Origin: Periplaneta americana
Lineage: Eukaryota; Arthropoda; Insecta; Blattodea; Blattidae
Direction: 5' to 3'
Assembly (NCBI RefSeq): GCF_040183065.1
Contig: NC_091120.1
Coordinates: forward strand, 22,934,708 to 22,998,707
DNA: 64,000 nucleotides
Below are positions 13,693-25,103 of this stretch, piece after piece. The position numbers and the translations under genes were made by a program. Below the pieces are notes generated by a model. The model had not been told where the DNA came from. It ran no database searches and worked only from the letters and a program-made list of their open reading frames with translations. Position 1 is the first letter of the stretch. Each line of letters begins with the position of its first letter.

Positions 13693-14080
13693 TGCCATTT
13701 CAAATTGTTGAAATGTGTGCTGTCGACCCTCTTAGAAGAACTAGATTCAGTCAGGTCTTAACGTTGTGTGTCACCCGCTATATTTAAGCAGAGGCAACGT
13801 TAGTCAGGTTTTCGAACGGTTGGTTTCAACAAGTTCTGGTGTTAGCCAGTTTTCCGAAAGTTTGGCGTCAGTTCCTTATTTAAATTAGAGTGTTTCTTTC
13901 CCGTTGTTTCATTGTTTGTCGTTGACCTTTTTTTTTTTTTTTTTTAGAATATCAGTTAGTGTTATGTGTCATGTGTAGATTTGAGTGAAGAGATGTGTGC
14001 TGTCGCCCTGTTAGTAGTATTTCATGCAGATTTCTAAACGTTCCTTGTCATCCACTCTATTTTCCCTGTCATCAAACTAG
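13693..14080. repeat. Decayed right edge of the satellite
   Basis: The last full unit (13,705-13,960) carries many substitutions and small deletions. It is followed by only scattered satellite words (GTTATGTGTCATGTGTAGAT, TTTCTAAACGTTCC) before similarity disappears. This is the usual pattern at an array margin that exchange no longer homogenises. Confidence 0.8.
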
Positions 14081-14162
14081 TGTCACATATAGGAAGACTG
14101 ACCTATCCGTCTGATACGTACTTATTAGTGTAGTGATCGACTTTTTTTACCACAGCTGTTAT

Positions 14163-14171
14163 TACTAATAC

Positions 14172-14234
<63 letters not shown>

Positions 14235-14281
14235 GTAATGGTAATAATAATAATATTATTATTATTTTTATTATTATTATT
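14163..14281. repeat. (AAT)n / (TTA)n microsatellite
   Basis: About 24 AAT triplets, then a short unique stretch and an inverted (ATT)n run. It sits directly before a tRNA-derived SINE. Confidence 0.95.
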
Positions 14282-14292
14282 GAAATTGTGGA

Positions 14293-14530
14293 AGTGCCCT
14301 CGGTAGCGTAGTTGGTATAGCGCTGGCCTTCTATGCTCGAGATTGCGGGTTCGATCCCGGCCAAGGTCGATGGCATTTAAGTGTGTTTAAATGCGACACG
14401 TTCATGTCAGTAAATTTACTGGCATGTAAAACAACTCTTGCGAGACAAAAATTCCGGCACACCGGCGATTCTGATATAATCTCTGCAGTTGCGAGCGTCG
14501 TTAAAAACCGTAATTTTTTCCTGAGTCAAT
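14293..14530 (+). mobile_element. tRNA-derived SINE, family 1
   Basis: The 5' head is tRNA-like: TAGCGTAGTTGG matches a pol III A box and GGTTCGATCCC is a perfect B box, about 35 bp apart. The body runs through ATGGCATTTAAGTGTG and AATTCCGGCACACCGG to about 14,530. A reverse-strand copy with the same head and body lies at 42,531-42,748, which confirms an interspersed family. SINEs are transcribed by RNA polymerase III and moved by LINE machinery. The end point is approximate. Confidence 0.85.
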
Positions 14531-14539
14531 TTTTACGTT

Positions 14540-15440
14540 AAATAGCACAATACAATAATATATTAATAACTACGAACACTTTTATAGTAGCCATTACTGT
14601 GAAGAAATGTGAAATGTATACTCAATTGCGAAGTACACTAAAATAAATTTAAAAGAGTTCGTAATCAATGAATCTGGAATGTAACTTTTAATTAAGGGAA
14701 TCATGGAACTAAATACATATTAATCCTATCTAAACTTGATTTTCCGGTATATTGTTGTATTTATTGACGTCACATCGCTGCAGAAACATCGTAATATAAC
14801 AACCAAGTATGTTGAAAATAATCACAGACTGTATAGGCCTACTCGTAGACTACAGGATTATAAAGAAATATAAACGTAAAAAAGTACTATGACTATAAAG
14901 AAGAATAAGAAAATCTCGAAACAGACGATAAAGATGACTAATAACAATAATGAAAATAAGATAAGTAACAGAATAATAAAGAAGATTTTAATGCTTTGAT
15001 GGCGATGCTTGAATAGTTTGTGTCATTTGTGTTTAAACGAGTAATCATGTGATAGGGGAATAATTGTTTTAATAATTTGTAACTGATGATCAGAAATGTT
15101 ACTTCATAATTAAAAAATTGTGTAAGTAAATACAAATTATACATAATATTCCCTTATGTTTATGTTTGTAAATCATTATGTCACGCTGTTGAAGAAATAT
15201 AACCTCAAAGGAAGTAGCAAACGAAGATCACAAAATAAATAGTCTGCAAGATTATAGAGGTAGAAACGAAGAACCAATTACCCTATGAGAAAAAGAATAA
15301 TAAAATTAGGAAATGAACAGCGAATACTAATGGTAATAACAAAAGAGGTTGAGGTGGATGCTAAGGAAGAAAAAGAGGAAAAAATGTTGATGCAGTGATG
15401 GTTTTGTAGGTGATGCTTCAACCAACGATATCAATATCAG
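14540..15440. other. AT-rich stretch with no recognised gene
   Basis: I see no coding, RNA or clear repeat signal here. Short reading frames on the reverse strand have low-complexity AT-rich composition and no recognisable domain. Confidence 0.6.
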
Positions 15441-15481
15441 AATGAGTTGCTTATGTCCCTTTATTTAACAAACGTAGTTAC

Positions 15482-16168
15482 TTGCAAAAGATAGTAAATA
15501 TCAATACCTTAAAAACAATATACTTTGCATACTTCCGCTCGGTAATGAGTTTTGGAATAATATTCTGGGGAAATTCCACAGATAGTAACAGTATATTCCT
15601 ATTACAAAAAAGAGTAATTAGAATAATAGTAGGTGCCAAATCTAGGGAACCGTGTAGGGCTATTTTCAAAAAACTACAAATAATGCCCATGGCTTGTCAG
15701 TATTCCTCGTATGTAATGGTGAAAACTTTGTAACTAATTCAACAGTTCATAGCATAAATACAAGTCAAAAAAATGACTTTCATACTCCATCGGCAAGTCT
15801 ATCGTGCTATCAAAAAGGAGTGCGTTATATGGCAGTAAAAATTTTTAATAGCCTCCCTATTGATATAAAAAATGAAACTCAAAACATAAAATTATTTAGG
15901 GCCAAATTAAAGAAGTACCGGTACCTAATTTCTCACGCCTTCTATTCTGTAGGTGAATTCATGACATTCAATAATACTTCATAAAATTGATACTAAAACT
16001 TTGTGTTGTACTAGTAGACTATATTGTAAATCTCGTCTATATATATTTCATCTAGACTGTGACTATAAATTAAGATTTTATAATAGTATTAAGTTTTTTG
16101 ACTTGTTCCATATTCTAGCTGTAAACATGTATGAATACCATGGAATGTTAATAAATACAATACAATAC
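15482..16168 (+). mobile_element. Jockey-like LINE 3' end, copy 1 (frameshifted)
   Basis: Two adjacent frames encode the C-terminal end of a non-LTR retrotransposon reverse transcriptase. The first (15,482-15,733) carries the 'FGIIFWGNS..SNSIFLLQKR' block typical of the post-RT region. The second (15,694-15,984) continues it with 'YQKGVRYMAVKIFNSLP', ending at the 'FYSVGEF' tail. The frame change near 15,710-15,730 disables it. The 3' UTR ends with AATAAATACAATACAATAC at about 16,168. The element is severely 5'-truncated. A second copy of the same 3' end lies at 61,848-62,279. The Jockey-like label rests on recognised phrase patterns, not on a tree. Confidence 0.85.
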
Positions 16169-16169
16169 T

Positions 16170-17175
16170 TGGAAACAAATAGTACGGTAAGTTTTGTAGG
16201 ATATAATCCTTCTGCACGCCTTATGTTCAAACTTATAATCAAAATATTATGCCCAATACATTTAGAAGCAAATTATTTGTGTATAATCGCTATATATCAC
16301 GCTTAAGATCATTTTTATGGAGTGGATGTAATTGAAATATAAAATTCTATAGGAAATATTAATCTGAAAGTTTGGTAACATAGAAACGTGAATGAAACAG
16401 ATCATGTGTTAGGCTTGTTTATATATTGTGCCGGCCATGCAAGGAAAGCTAAATAAGATGAGAGAAACTTACAAACTACAATAAACCCACACCAGAAAGG
16501 AAGAAGAAATGTTAGTTGTTAGTAACTAATAGATGGATGATCTGTTCAATGCACGTTGGTATTACCAAGAAAAACTTTCAGATGCTAAAAAAAGTAATGT
16601 TAATGACTGGATAATTTAATTTATGGATGAGCAAAATGTAGTAATTTCAGAATAAAATCCGGTAAATTAATGCATTGAAACATAGTTTCAATAAATATGG
16701 TTATCTTTTAAGATAATAATTCTGAGGATGAGTTACATAACGTGTTCCTTATCGTAACTCTAATTAAAGTGATTTTTTTTTCAGTTAATTTGAATGGTTA
16801 GATTTCTTGTTTCTAGTTAGACTATATGATGTTTTATTGTCAATATGACTGGAAATTCTGGGCAAGTTCATGTTTGATTATAAAGATTGACTGAAAGCGC
16901 TCTCCATGTAATAGAATTGTGCGAAGATTAAAAATTAAAGATTCCTTGAAATATTGGCAAAGAAAATTATGCTTAATCACGTAGGACAACAAATACAGAA
17001 ATTATCAATGAACTATATAAAGACTGTATACTGATTGTACACATGTGTTTCTTACACCATAAGATGAAAAATCAGACTCAGGCTATTAAATGTGATAATT
17101 AAAAATAATAATATCTCGGAATAAGTTTAACATCAACATTTCAGACTTAAAGAATTAAGTTATTTATTAGCTATT
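16170..17175. other. AT-rich stretch with no recognised feature
   Basis: No domain, RNA gene or repeat boundary could be supported here. Confidence 0.55.
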
Positions 17176-17189
17176 AATTCAGAACGAAA

Positions 17190-17880
17190 GAGAGAGTGGT
17201 GTGCGGAAAGTAACGAGAAGCTGTGAGCAGTATGAAATGAAGATAAATGCCAACAAAACAAAGACCATGGTCATAGGAAGAAAAGTAAAGGAGGTAAACT
17301 TGCGAATTCTAAATGAGGCAGTAGAGCAAGCGATCAGCTTCAAATACTTGGGGTGTACTATAAACAGTAAAATGAGCTGCTGCCAAGAAGTCAAAAGGAG
17401 TATAGTAATGGCAAAGGAAGCTTTTAATAGGAAAAGGAGCATCTTCTAAGGTCCTCTGGAGAAAGAACTAAGCAAGAAGTTAGTGAAGTGCTTTGTGTGG
17501 AGTGTAGCATTGTATGGGGCAGAAACATGGGCAATGCACGTTGCATTGAAATGTGAATATGGAGAAGGATGGACCGTGTGAAATGGACAGACAGAATAAG
17601 AAACGAAGCTGTGTTGGAAAGAGTGGGTGAAGAAAGAATGATGTTGAAACTGATCAGAAAAAGGAAAAGGAATTGGCTGGGTCACTGGTTGAGAAGAAAC
17701 TGCACTGGAAGGAATGGTGAACGGAAAAAGATTTCGAGGCAGAGGAAGATATCAGAAGATAGGCAACATTAAGATATATGAATCATATGAGGAGACAAAG
17801 AGGAAGGCAGAAAATAGGAAAGACTGGAGAATGCTGGGTTTTCAGTGAAAGACTTGCCTTTGGGCAGAACACTATGAATG
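17190..17880 (+). mobile_element. LINE family B remnant (RT C-terminus), copy 1
   Basis: The broken frames read as the distal reverse-transcriptase region. 'MKINANKTKTMVIGRK' and 'FKYLGCTIN' (17,201-17,449) are followed by 'KCFVWSVALYGAETW' and then 'RKRNWLGHWLRRN' (17,569-17,772). There is an in-frame stop at about 17,448 (TCTAAGG) and a deletion after AACATGGGCAATGC compared with the copy at 44.1-44.8 kb. The 3' end is a GAATGAATGAAT run after GGGCAGAACACTATGAATG. Non-functional. Confidence 0.85.
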
Positions 17881-18170
17881 AATGAATGAATGAATTGAGA
17901 ACGAAACATCACTGAACAAATATTCCTCCTGAAAAATATAAAACTTGATGTCACATTGAAGATGATACTAAGTCACTGTAATGCTCCTGGTAACGATATT
18001 GAGGATAAAATAACCAAAAAGCCTCGAAGAAATATGAAATTCATCTTCACCATGACAAAAATAAATGAGATTTCTCGAGATTATTATATATTTATGGCAA
18101 AACTCAGCTTCAGATAGAATATTATATGCATAATGTACAAAATTCTAAACAATACATGTACGTTAGTAGA

Positions 18171-18231
<61 letters not shown>

Positions 18232-18868
18232 CGAACGAGTCAATATTCACATTAACAAAAAAATCAAGACTTTTCAAGCAAAGGAATGAATAAAAAGTAT
18301 GACAACAGAATCATAGCCTATGTTCACAAACATCGTAACGGTCTAATTTGAACATTTTATTAAATTAAAACCCTTAAACAACCTTCAGAAACAAATTAAA
18401 GATGTGGATTAAGCCAGCAAAAAAACAAGCATCACCGATAAGTTAACCAAATCGAAACATTGAACAAAAGCAGCAGATAAATAATGAACTTGTCTGCTGG
18501 TAATAGAAACATAATTGGACAATGTAGCCATTGAAAAACTTCATGATATGATTTAGTTGTCATGACGATAAAAGCTAAACTTTCAAAGTAAAGGTTACCG
18601 GTACATAATAATATAGAAATAGCAAACAAGGAAACATAGTTAAATTTAAGTTCATATTCTCGGTAAATTAACTTCTATAGCCTACATTCAAAAGCGATTT
18701 TTAGTATCATAACAAATTAAATAATTGCAATATATCCACCGACCTAAATAACTGTAAGACAGGAAATAGTGAAAACGCATTGGAATTAAACATGGTTGAC
18801 GAAATAGCAGTGTATTATTGGCGCCTAAAACTGTAAAGTATTGAGATGATAATAGTAGTAGTAATAAC

Positions 18869-18899
<31 letters not shown>

Positions 18900-20670
18900 T
18901 AATAATAATAAATTCATAATCTTAATTCAGTTTGTTAAGACAGGCAGGTAGAAGGAATGTAGGATACTGGAAACAACAACAAAAAACAAGATTGACGAAG
19001 TACCTAGCCGCATATTGTTGGCGCCGAAAATTATGCTGCAAAGCTTAGAGACAATTTCTTAAAGATGCGAAAATGTTGACCTAATACAAACAATACTTAA
19101 AAAATAATAAATTATAGGCTAACAAATGGGCAATGAGTAATTACCATACAAATGGTGAGACTTTAAAAAAAATCCAACATGGAAGATAGCGTAAAGAACA
19201 CAACGCATTGATGCAAGTCTGTATTACACGTTTCTGATGAAATATGTAATTGGAATAGGCTTTGTGAGTTACGAAAAATAAACTTAATTCTTATTTAAAT
19301 AAGAATAAATCGCGAAAATGGTCCTGGATACATAACTAAGTTACCAATTAAAAATAAACGTAATTGGAATTCACTAGAACTGCAACGGGGTTCACATGAT
19401 GACGCGGAAGCTCGGGAACTATTTTTTTATAAAGTCAAATCCGAACTGATATCTTCATACTAAAAGTACAATTTTCAAAAATACAATTACAAAACAATTA
19501 GGATTAGCGTTACGTACACATTTTAGAACTTAAACAGGAACTTAGACATGCGTAGCAACGGATTGGCCCAACGTAGCTAATAATGAATCACTCACTTACG
19601 AGCGATGGAATTTAACGTAATACGTATATTCTGAAAATAATTATTCTCACAATGTGATTGTTATGTCTAATTACGCCAGAAATAATTTATAGCTAATTGA
19701 TATAGACAATGTAGAACAATTCCTAAATTTTTACCTTACCTTAATTACCTAAAACAGGCAGGCCTCAAATCACAACCACACTAGAATGGATACTACGACG
19801 AAATGGCCGCTCAAATGGACGAAGTCAGAGAGCATAGAAATATATGAGGCCTAATATTTCTCACCAGTTTAATTATACAACTTCCGTGTTACTGAGATAT
19901 GATACACGACTTTGCGAAAACCAAACGATAAAAACAAATAAATATTTTCTTATAATTATTAAATATAAAAGCGGATTACTTTAGAACTAGTTATTACAGC
20001 GGATTACTTTGTAACTAATTCATAATGGCTAACATACTCCTGCGGATTGATACATTGCCACACATAAAAATACAGTGGTTTTATATAACAATGTTGTTAA
20101 GCTATCTAGTTTTAATCCAAAGTTGACGCCATTGTGGAAATTTAGAAACGTTATTGCTATGAAATTATATAAATTGTTAAATATAAGAAGGTAGGCCCTA
20201 TACAAATTATATTATATTCACTCTTTTAAATCAAAGGGTATTTATTAATATTGTATATTAAATTGTTAATTTCTTTATTACTAGTTTCATAATCGACGTT
20301 ATCTGTAATGATTCTTCACTGCGTATTGTAGTAGTAAGAAACTGTTGATACTTTCCTATACATATTTTGTTTATTCTAAATTAAACATGGCATTAGTAAA
20401 CAAAAGATGAACATATATTTTATTATTATTGTATCGTAATCTTAAAAAGGATGTTTGATAAATGTTCTTCTGTAACATTGAGTAACAACTAACCACTAAG
20501 TACCAACTAACTGGTTATGTAAATAATTAAATAACTATTAATTCACTATCTAATAACTAAGTAATAAACTAATTACTGGCTGTCAACTACTTTACAATTT
20601 ATAGCATGTCGATTATATTATAGTACCGCATGTTTTTTTTTATTTAATAGTTTATCTGACAACGTTGTAT
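17881..20670. other. AT-rich intergenic DNA with two microsatellites
   Basis: It contains (TATC)n at about 18,172-18,230 and an (AAT)n run at about 18,864-18,911. Elsewhere I see no domain-bearing frame or repeat boundary. Confidence 0.7.
18172..18230. repeat. (TATC)n microsatellite
   Basis: About 15 tandem CTAT units. Confidence 0.97.
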
Positions 20671-20679
20671 CAATTGTGA

Positions 20680-20880
20680 GTACCAGTGTAATTCGTGATG
20701 AGATAAGACTGGGGCTCGCCATGGAATTACCTAACATCTGTCTTACAGTTCGGGAAAACCTGGAGAAACGAACTAGATAATCAGCCCACATGGGATTCAA
20801 ACCAATACTCGAGCGCAGTGTTGGATCATGAGACCAGTCCGTTGTCCCAGATCTACGACAACGGCAGTGTCCTAGGTAAG
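20680..20880 (-). mobile_element. tRNA-derived SINE remnant (family 2), reverse strand
   Basis: Read on the reverse strand, a decayed tRNA-like head with GGTTTGAATCCCATG (B-box-like) precedes a body containing TGATTATCTAGTTCG and the complement of CTTACAGTTCGGGAAAACC. These words are typical of insect tRNA SINEs. Divergence is high, so the boundaries are approximate. Confidence 0.55.
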
Positions 20881-21560
20881 CCAGCTATTCTCTATTACTA
20901 AAGCTGTTTCAGAAGTGTTGTTGAACTTTAGCTCTGATCTGTTAGTGCTAACTTTTCGCAATATACGGATACAATATTTAAGTTGGTGGTCATATGTAGG
21001 CCTACGATGAAAGGTGTGTATGTCGTCGAACTGAGATTTCTCATGTTGTGACTGAATCTTACATTAATTAAACGGAAGTTTCCTTGTACCCGGTACTCGC
21101 TGCATAAGCTGTTAAGTCAGCCATTGTTGTATAATCATGAAAGATGTATATTTGCCCTGGACCAAAAATATATTACAAACTGACTAGAATCACATCTAGT
21201 AACAAACTATTAAAATTCTTTCCAGAAAGAAGCCACTGTGTAAACACAAAAACGACCTATGTAACGAGTACCGGGTACTAGGAAACTACCAATTAAACTT
21301 CAGTGTCAGTTACTCACCGAATGCTACATTTACACGGTCCAAAGACGCAAGTTGGGATGGTTGTGGCCACAATTGTTGGACATAGCTATTCTCAGCTCAA
21401 AGATGAACACAATAATTATAAAAGTAAACAAAACTCAAGTTGATATGAGAGAAAACTGGGAAGGTATGCATTGTTAATCTCAGTTTCAGACGAAAGCAAA
21501 TAAAACTGTCAACATCACACTCCCACTGCTTGAAGGTCCGCCATTCGAACACTGAAGTCT
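20881..21560. other. No recognised feature
   Basis: AT-rich sequence without a supportable gene, RNA or repeat. Confidence 0.5.
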
Positions 21561-21574
21561 GATATCTTGCCTGA

Positions 21575-21614
21575 CATGATGATGATGATGATGATTATGA
21601 TGATGATGATGATT

Positions 21615-21648
<34 letters not shown>
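21575..21648. repeat. (GAT)n microsatellite
   Basis: A tract of ATG/GAT triplets with occasional ATT interruptions. The methionine-rich translation is an artefact of the repeat. Confidence 0.95.
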
Positions 21649-21649
<1 letters not shown>

Positions 21650-21881
21650 AACCAACACACGGCATACGAGGTACAACCTACGAATTCGACGACAACTTGT
21701 ATTACACCAACTAATTCAAACTTCGTCTATTTATGCCCCCTTGAAAAATCCACTCGCTTTCTGCCACTTATATAAGTTATTAACACGAACGCTTTGTTCA
21801 ATAACAAATTGTGAAGCCACACACAGACGCAACGAAACTGATTCAGAAAAACATACAGGCGACTCCAAGAAATGCAGTGGT

Positions 21882-23414
21882 TAGAGATGGGAACGATATA
21901 TCGGTTTTTACGAAATACCGATATTTTCGTTTCGATATGTTGATATCGAAATTTTGTTTCAATATATAGTATAATAATAACGGTTTTCTCATAAATTTAT
22001 CGGTTTTTTGTATTTGTTTTTGTGGAATTATTATGAATAGACTTCATGGAATTGCCACGAGAATCGCAAGGTTTACTGCGCACGCGGTATAGACTGTATG
22101 AGAAGGGGACGTGCAACAGATGGCGTATGCCTATGATGTAAACACTGAGCAGTATACTCCGGTTACAATAAAACCTATATCCTGCATTCAAGAAATATAA
22201 TGAATGATCATTGAAGTAGGAAACGTCTAAACATATAAATACACAATTATTTTGTAGTGAGATATATTAACTCTTAAAATTTAATGTAATATACTCACAT
22301 CATCCTTGAATATGTGCATTGCAGTGAAGAGTTACGTACATTTTGAGCGACTGCAAAGTAACCTCCTCCGATGGTCACTCAAACAGTTTTTATATTGGGA
22401 AAATGTACGTTCAACATCACACGATATAATAGGTGCATATTTGAAGAACGGAAAGTCACTACATTTTTGTACACCAACTTCAGACGTCTTGTCGTGACCT
22501 GATAATACATAATTTATAATACGAAGTTGTGAATAGGCAGAATTTTTAGCAATAATGTTTCCCAACTTACATTTCACTTTTTCTGAAATTGGTGAATTGT
22601 TATTTTGGATAACGATTTGTGATACTTTATACACTATATTAAGGGCTTCTGAGAGTTGTAGTTTAGACGATTCTAACAGGATGATGCTTTTGGACACGAT
22701 TTTAAAATTAGAATCAATGAACAGAATATCTTCCAATAGCTGTTCGGAAGGCAATGATATTACAGCTGCAACAGCGGAACTGCCTGTGCTATCCAATGCA
22801 TAAATTACCTCCATTATTTTGCCGTAATATCCTACATAATAATTAACAGCATCCAACCATGTTTTCCAACGGGTCAAGACTGGCTGCGGGGGTAAGGGTA
22901 TTCCAAGGGCAATTCTTTGGAACAGCAACACTCTTATTGTAGTATGTTTGATTGAATTTTTGTCTGCACTGAACAAATGTTAAGCTTTGACTATTCCAAC
23001 CACAGTAATGCAAAAACAAGTGCTTACCTAGGTATACATTAGCTGTAGCTGCTCTGTCTATTTGGACCGGTCACAACTCTTAACATGAACTGCTTATACT
23101 ACGAGACAGGGCGGTCGCTCACCTCTTCTATACTACCGTACATCGGCAACCTGATTGCATGCTGCGTGTGGCAATTCAACGAAGTCTACTAATAAGGAAT
23201 AGGCTATTAAAATGTAAGTAAGTGTATTGTCATAAATGTACTCCTGCAAATGTACTTTCATTGGTATCTATTAATTTGCTAACGTAATAGCGATATATCG
23301 AATCATTTCGATATACCGATATATTTTCTGCAATATATATCGTTTATCGAAATTAGGTTTGCAATATATTGCAATATCAATATATCGGTATTTAAATTAT
23401 TTCCACCATCTCTG
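21882..23414 (-). mobile_element. hAT transposon, 1533 bp, 8-bp TSD
   Basis: The ends are TAGAGATGG and CCATCTCTG, an inverted pair with one mismatch. They are flanked by 8-bp direct repeats GCAGTGGT (21,874-21,881) and GCAGTGAT (23,415-23,422), one mismatch apart. Eight-base duplications are the hallmark of hAT insertion. Both subterminal regions are packed with CGATATATCG-like palindromes. The internal reverse-strand frame is a hAT transposase C-terminal part. Confidence 0.88.
22332..22976 (-). pseudogene. hAT transposase C-terminal fragment
   Basis: This 214-codon frame opens into 'PPQPVLTRWKTWLDAV' and ends with 'FFKYAPIISCDVERTFSQYK', the conserved C-terminal dimerisation-region signature of a hAT transposase subfamily. 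The last about 15 residues are out of frame: after 'CLSDHRRR' the expected C-terminus is lost by a small deletion. The N-terminal zinc finger and most of the catalytic core are absent from the 1.5-kb element. It could therefore move only with a transposase supplied elsewhere. Confidence 0.85.
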
Positions 23415-23848
23415 GCAGTGATAGCAGACGGACATACAAGACACTTCCCGATGGTCAACGCACGTACACACGGGTATGTGGTACAGAGGGCTTGAGAAAC
23501 GTAGACAAGAACAGATTAAGGTTATTTTGTCCATGTGCAGGTCTATCTAGCGTCATTATCTTAAATTGCGAATTTCATTTTCCAATCCCTATTCAGTCTT
23601 TACTTTCTTGAAGCATGACTAAAAATCACATTTTCTGTTTCTGCCCTTTATAAATTCAACACTTGTTCTCTGCGTCTTGTCTCTAATTTAAACACCATAT
23701 AAAAAATTTTAAATTAGTACCCTTTTTTTCTTTTTTACTTTACATTTGTAGAAATTGCGTCTCGTTCTTCCAGAAAGTGTTAAAGTTACATTTCTAAAAA
23801 TGTTCACAAATCTCCCAACTATTGTACATATATGCAGTATGTGATAAG

Positions 23849-25095
23849 TAGGGAGCGGATTTTTATGTGCTAAAAAATTTAAATATATTTATTTTTATGT
23901 GCTAAAAATAAAAATATATATATTTTTTTAATATGACAAAAATACCTTACTTAGCTTGGAAAAAAAATGTTATTATGTACTCACCAACCACACTTGAGTG
24001 CTAGTAGTTGGCCGAGAACTGCAATGAACAACAAAGGTCATCTCCAAATTCTCCATCACAAATGCATGCCGATTATCTCTGAACAACGACTTATACTGTG
24101 AAAACGATCTTTCCACATCACAGGACGTCAGACGTGCATATTTAAAAAGAGGAATGTCACAAACACAAACACCGTCAGTTTCACCTACAGGCACACCCTC
24201 CAATACTTGAGCAAATTTACACATTTTTTTATAACCACTGTTTTTCCCAAACACATTCTGGAATTTGTCCCTTTGTAATAAATTGTACTTCTGAACGTGG
24301 TAGCGAGGCTAGTTTAATTTCCACGGCACGCACCTCCCTGTTTCAAACAACAGGTTTTTGGATGTTTCGAGTTTTTTTTATGGTGTCACACTAAAGCTTA
24401 GATTTGTTAATAGGAAAGCCAAATCGTTTTTTAAATAACCATCTTTCAGTATAACTTGAAGGATATCGATTGACGAAGCCCAATAACAGGGAATCACAAC
24501 AAGACGTATTGCCTTACTTGATGGATATGAGCGAGAGGCGAGAGATTTGTTTAAATTAAATAATGTTCATACCCGAGCTCTTATCTGTTGTGTTTCACAA
24601 ATAAAGCGTGGAATGAAATCATCTTTAGCAAAAATAAACATTCCTAATTATGTGTTGCAAGATCTCTCCTTCTTGTCCATGTTAATTTATTCTCTAATAG
24701 TAACATTGATATGCTGCCTAGCAGTTCTCAGAACTTGTGGCGATACTATTACAAAAACGGATCACGGATGCACCACACAGCGCTTAGAAACACGAAGCAA
24801 CCAAGAATTCTTAAAAAGATAGGCTAACGTATTTCTGAGTGACATACATGATTTAGTTTAAAAATTTTTAAAAGTTCTTGTAAAAAATTAAGTAAAAAAA
24901 CTCCAAGATTTATATGTTTATAATAGATTTCCTGAAAATATGTATTTACATAATTTTTTTGTGATAATATGTGTTTTTATGTGAAATAAAATTCGAGTTT
25001 TAAACTTGAAACTTCATGTTGGAATTTTTAACTTTGTTAATTGTGTTTTATCACACGCAAAAATTATATTTAATTACATAGAAATCCGCTCCTTA
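23849..25095 (-). mobile_element. Second hAT transposon, 1247 bp, perfect 8-bp TSD
   Basis: The ends TAGGGAGCGGATTT and AAATCCGCTCCTTA form an inverted pair, flanked by perfect GTGATAAG repeats at 23,841-23,848 and 25,096-25,103. The interior is AT-rich and keeps a transposase tail on the reverse strand. Confidence 0.9.
23973..24254 (-). pseudogene. hAT transposase tail
   Basis: A 93-codon frame carrying 'PLFKYARLTSCDVERSFSQY' followed by 'NLEMTFVVHCSS'. This is the same C-terminal signature as the hAT fragment at 22.3 kb but clearly diverged from it. The upstream part is not recoverable as an open frame, so this is a non-autonomous derivative. Confidence 0.85.
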
Positions 25096-25103
25096 GTGAT
25101 AAG

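Larger units (their letters stand above)
1..14080. repeat. Tandem satellite array, ~291-bp unit, about 48 units
   Basis: Head-to-tail units of about 291 bp fill the left fifth of the window. Unit landmarks in order are the start motif TTGAAATGTGTGCTGTCGAC, a GTGTCACCGGCTCTATTTAAG block, GCAGAGGCAACGTTAGCCAG, GGTTTTCGAACGGTTGGCGT, a short internal repeat block, AATGTTTGGCGTTGACC, and a T-run of 6-20 bases. Units begin near 27, 321, 628, 915, 1205, 1490, 1796, 2077, 2366, 2667, 2957, 3247 and so on to about 13705. Length variation is mostly in the T-run. About 38 units keep a reading frame of 74-91 codons, but most open at TTG or GTG and not ATG, so I annotate this as satellite and not as genes. 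The array continues beyond the left edge. Confidence 0.97.

Noticed and set aside
1..14080. CRISPR-like array or centromeric CENP-B box
   Set aside because: There are no short repeats with unique spacers, and I saw no CENP-B box word in the units.
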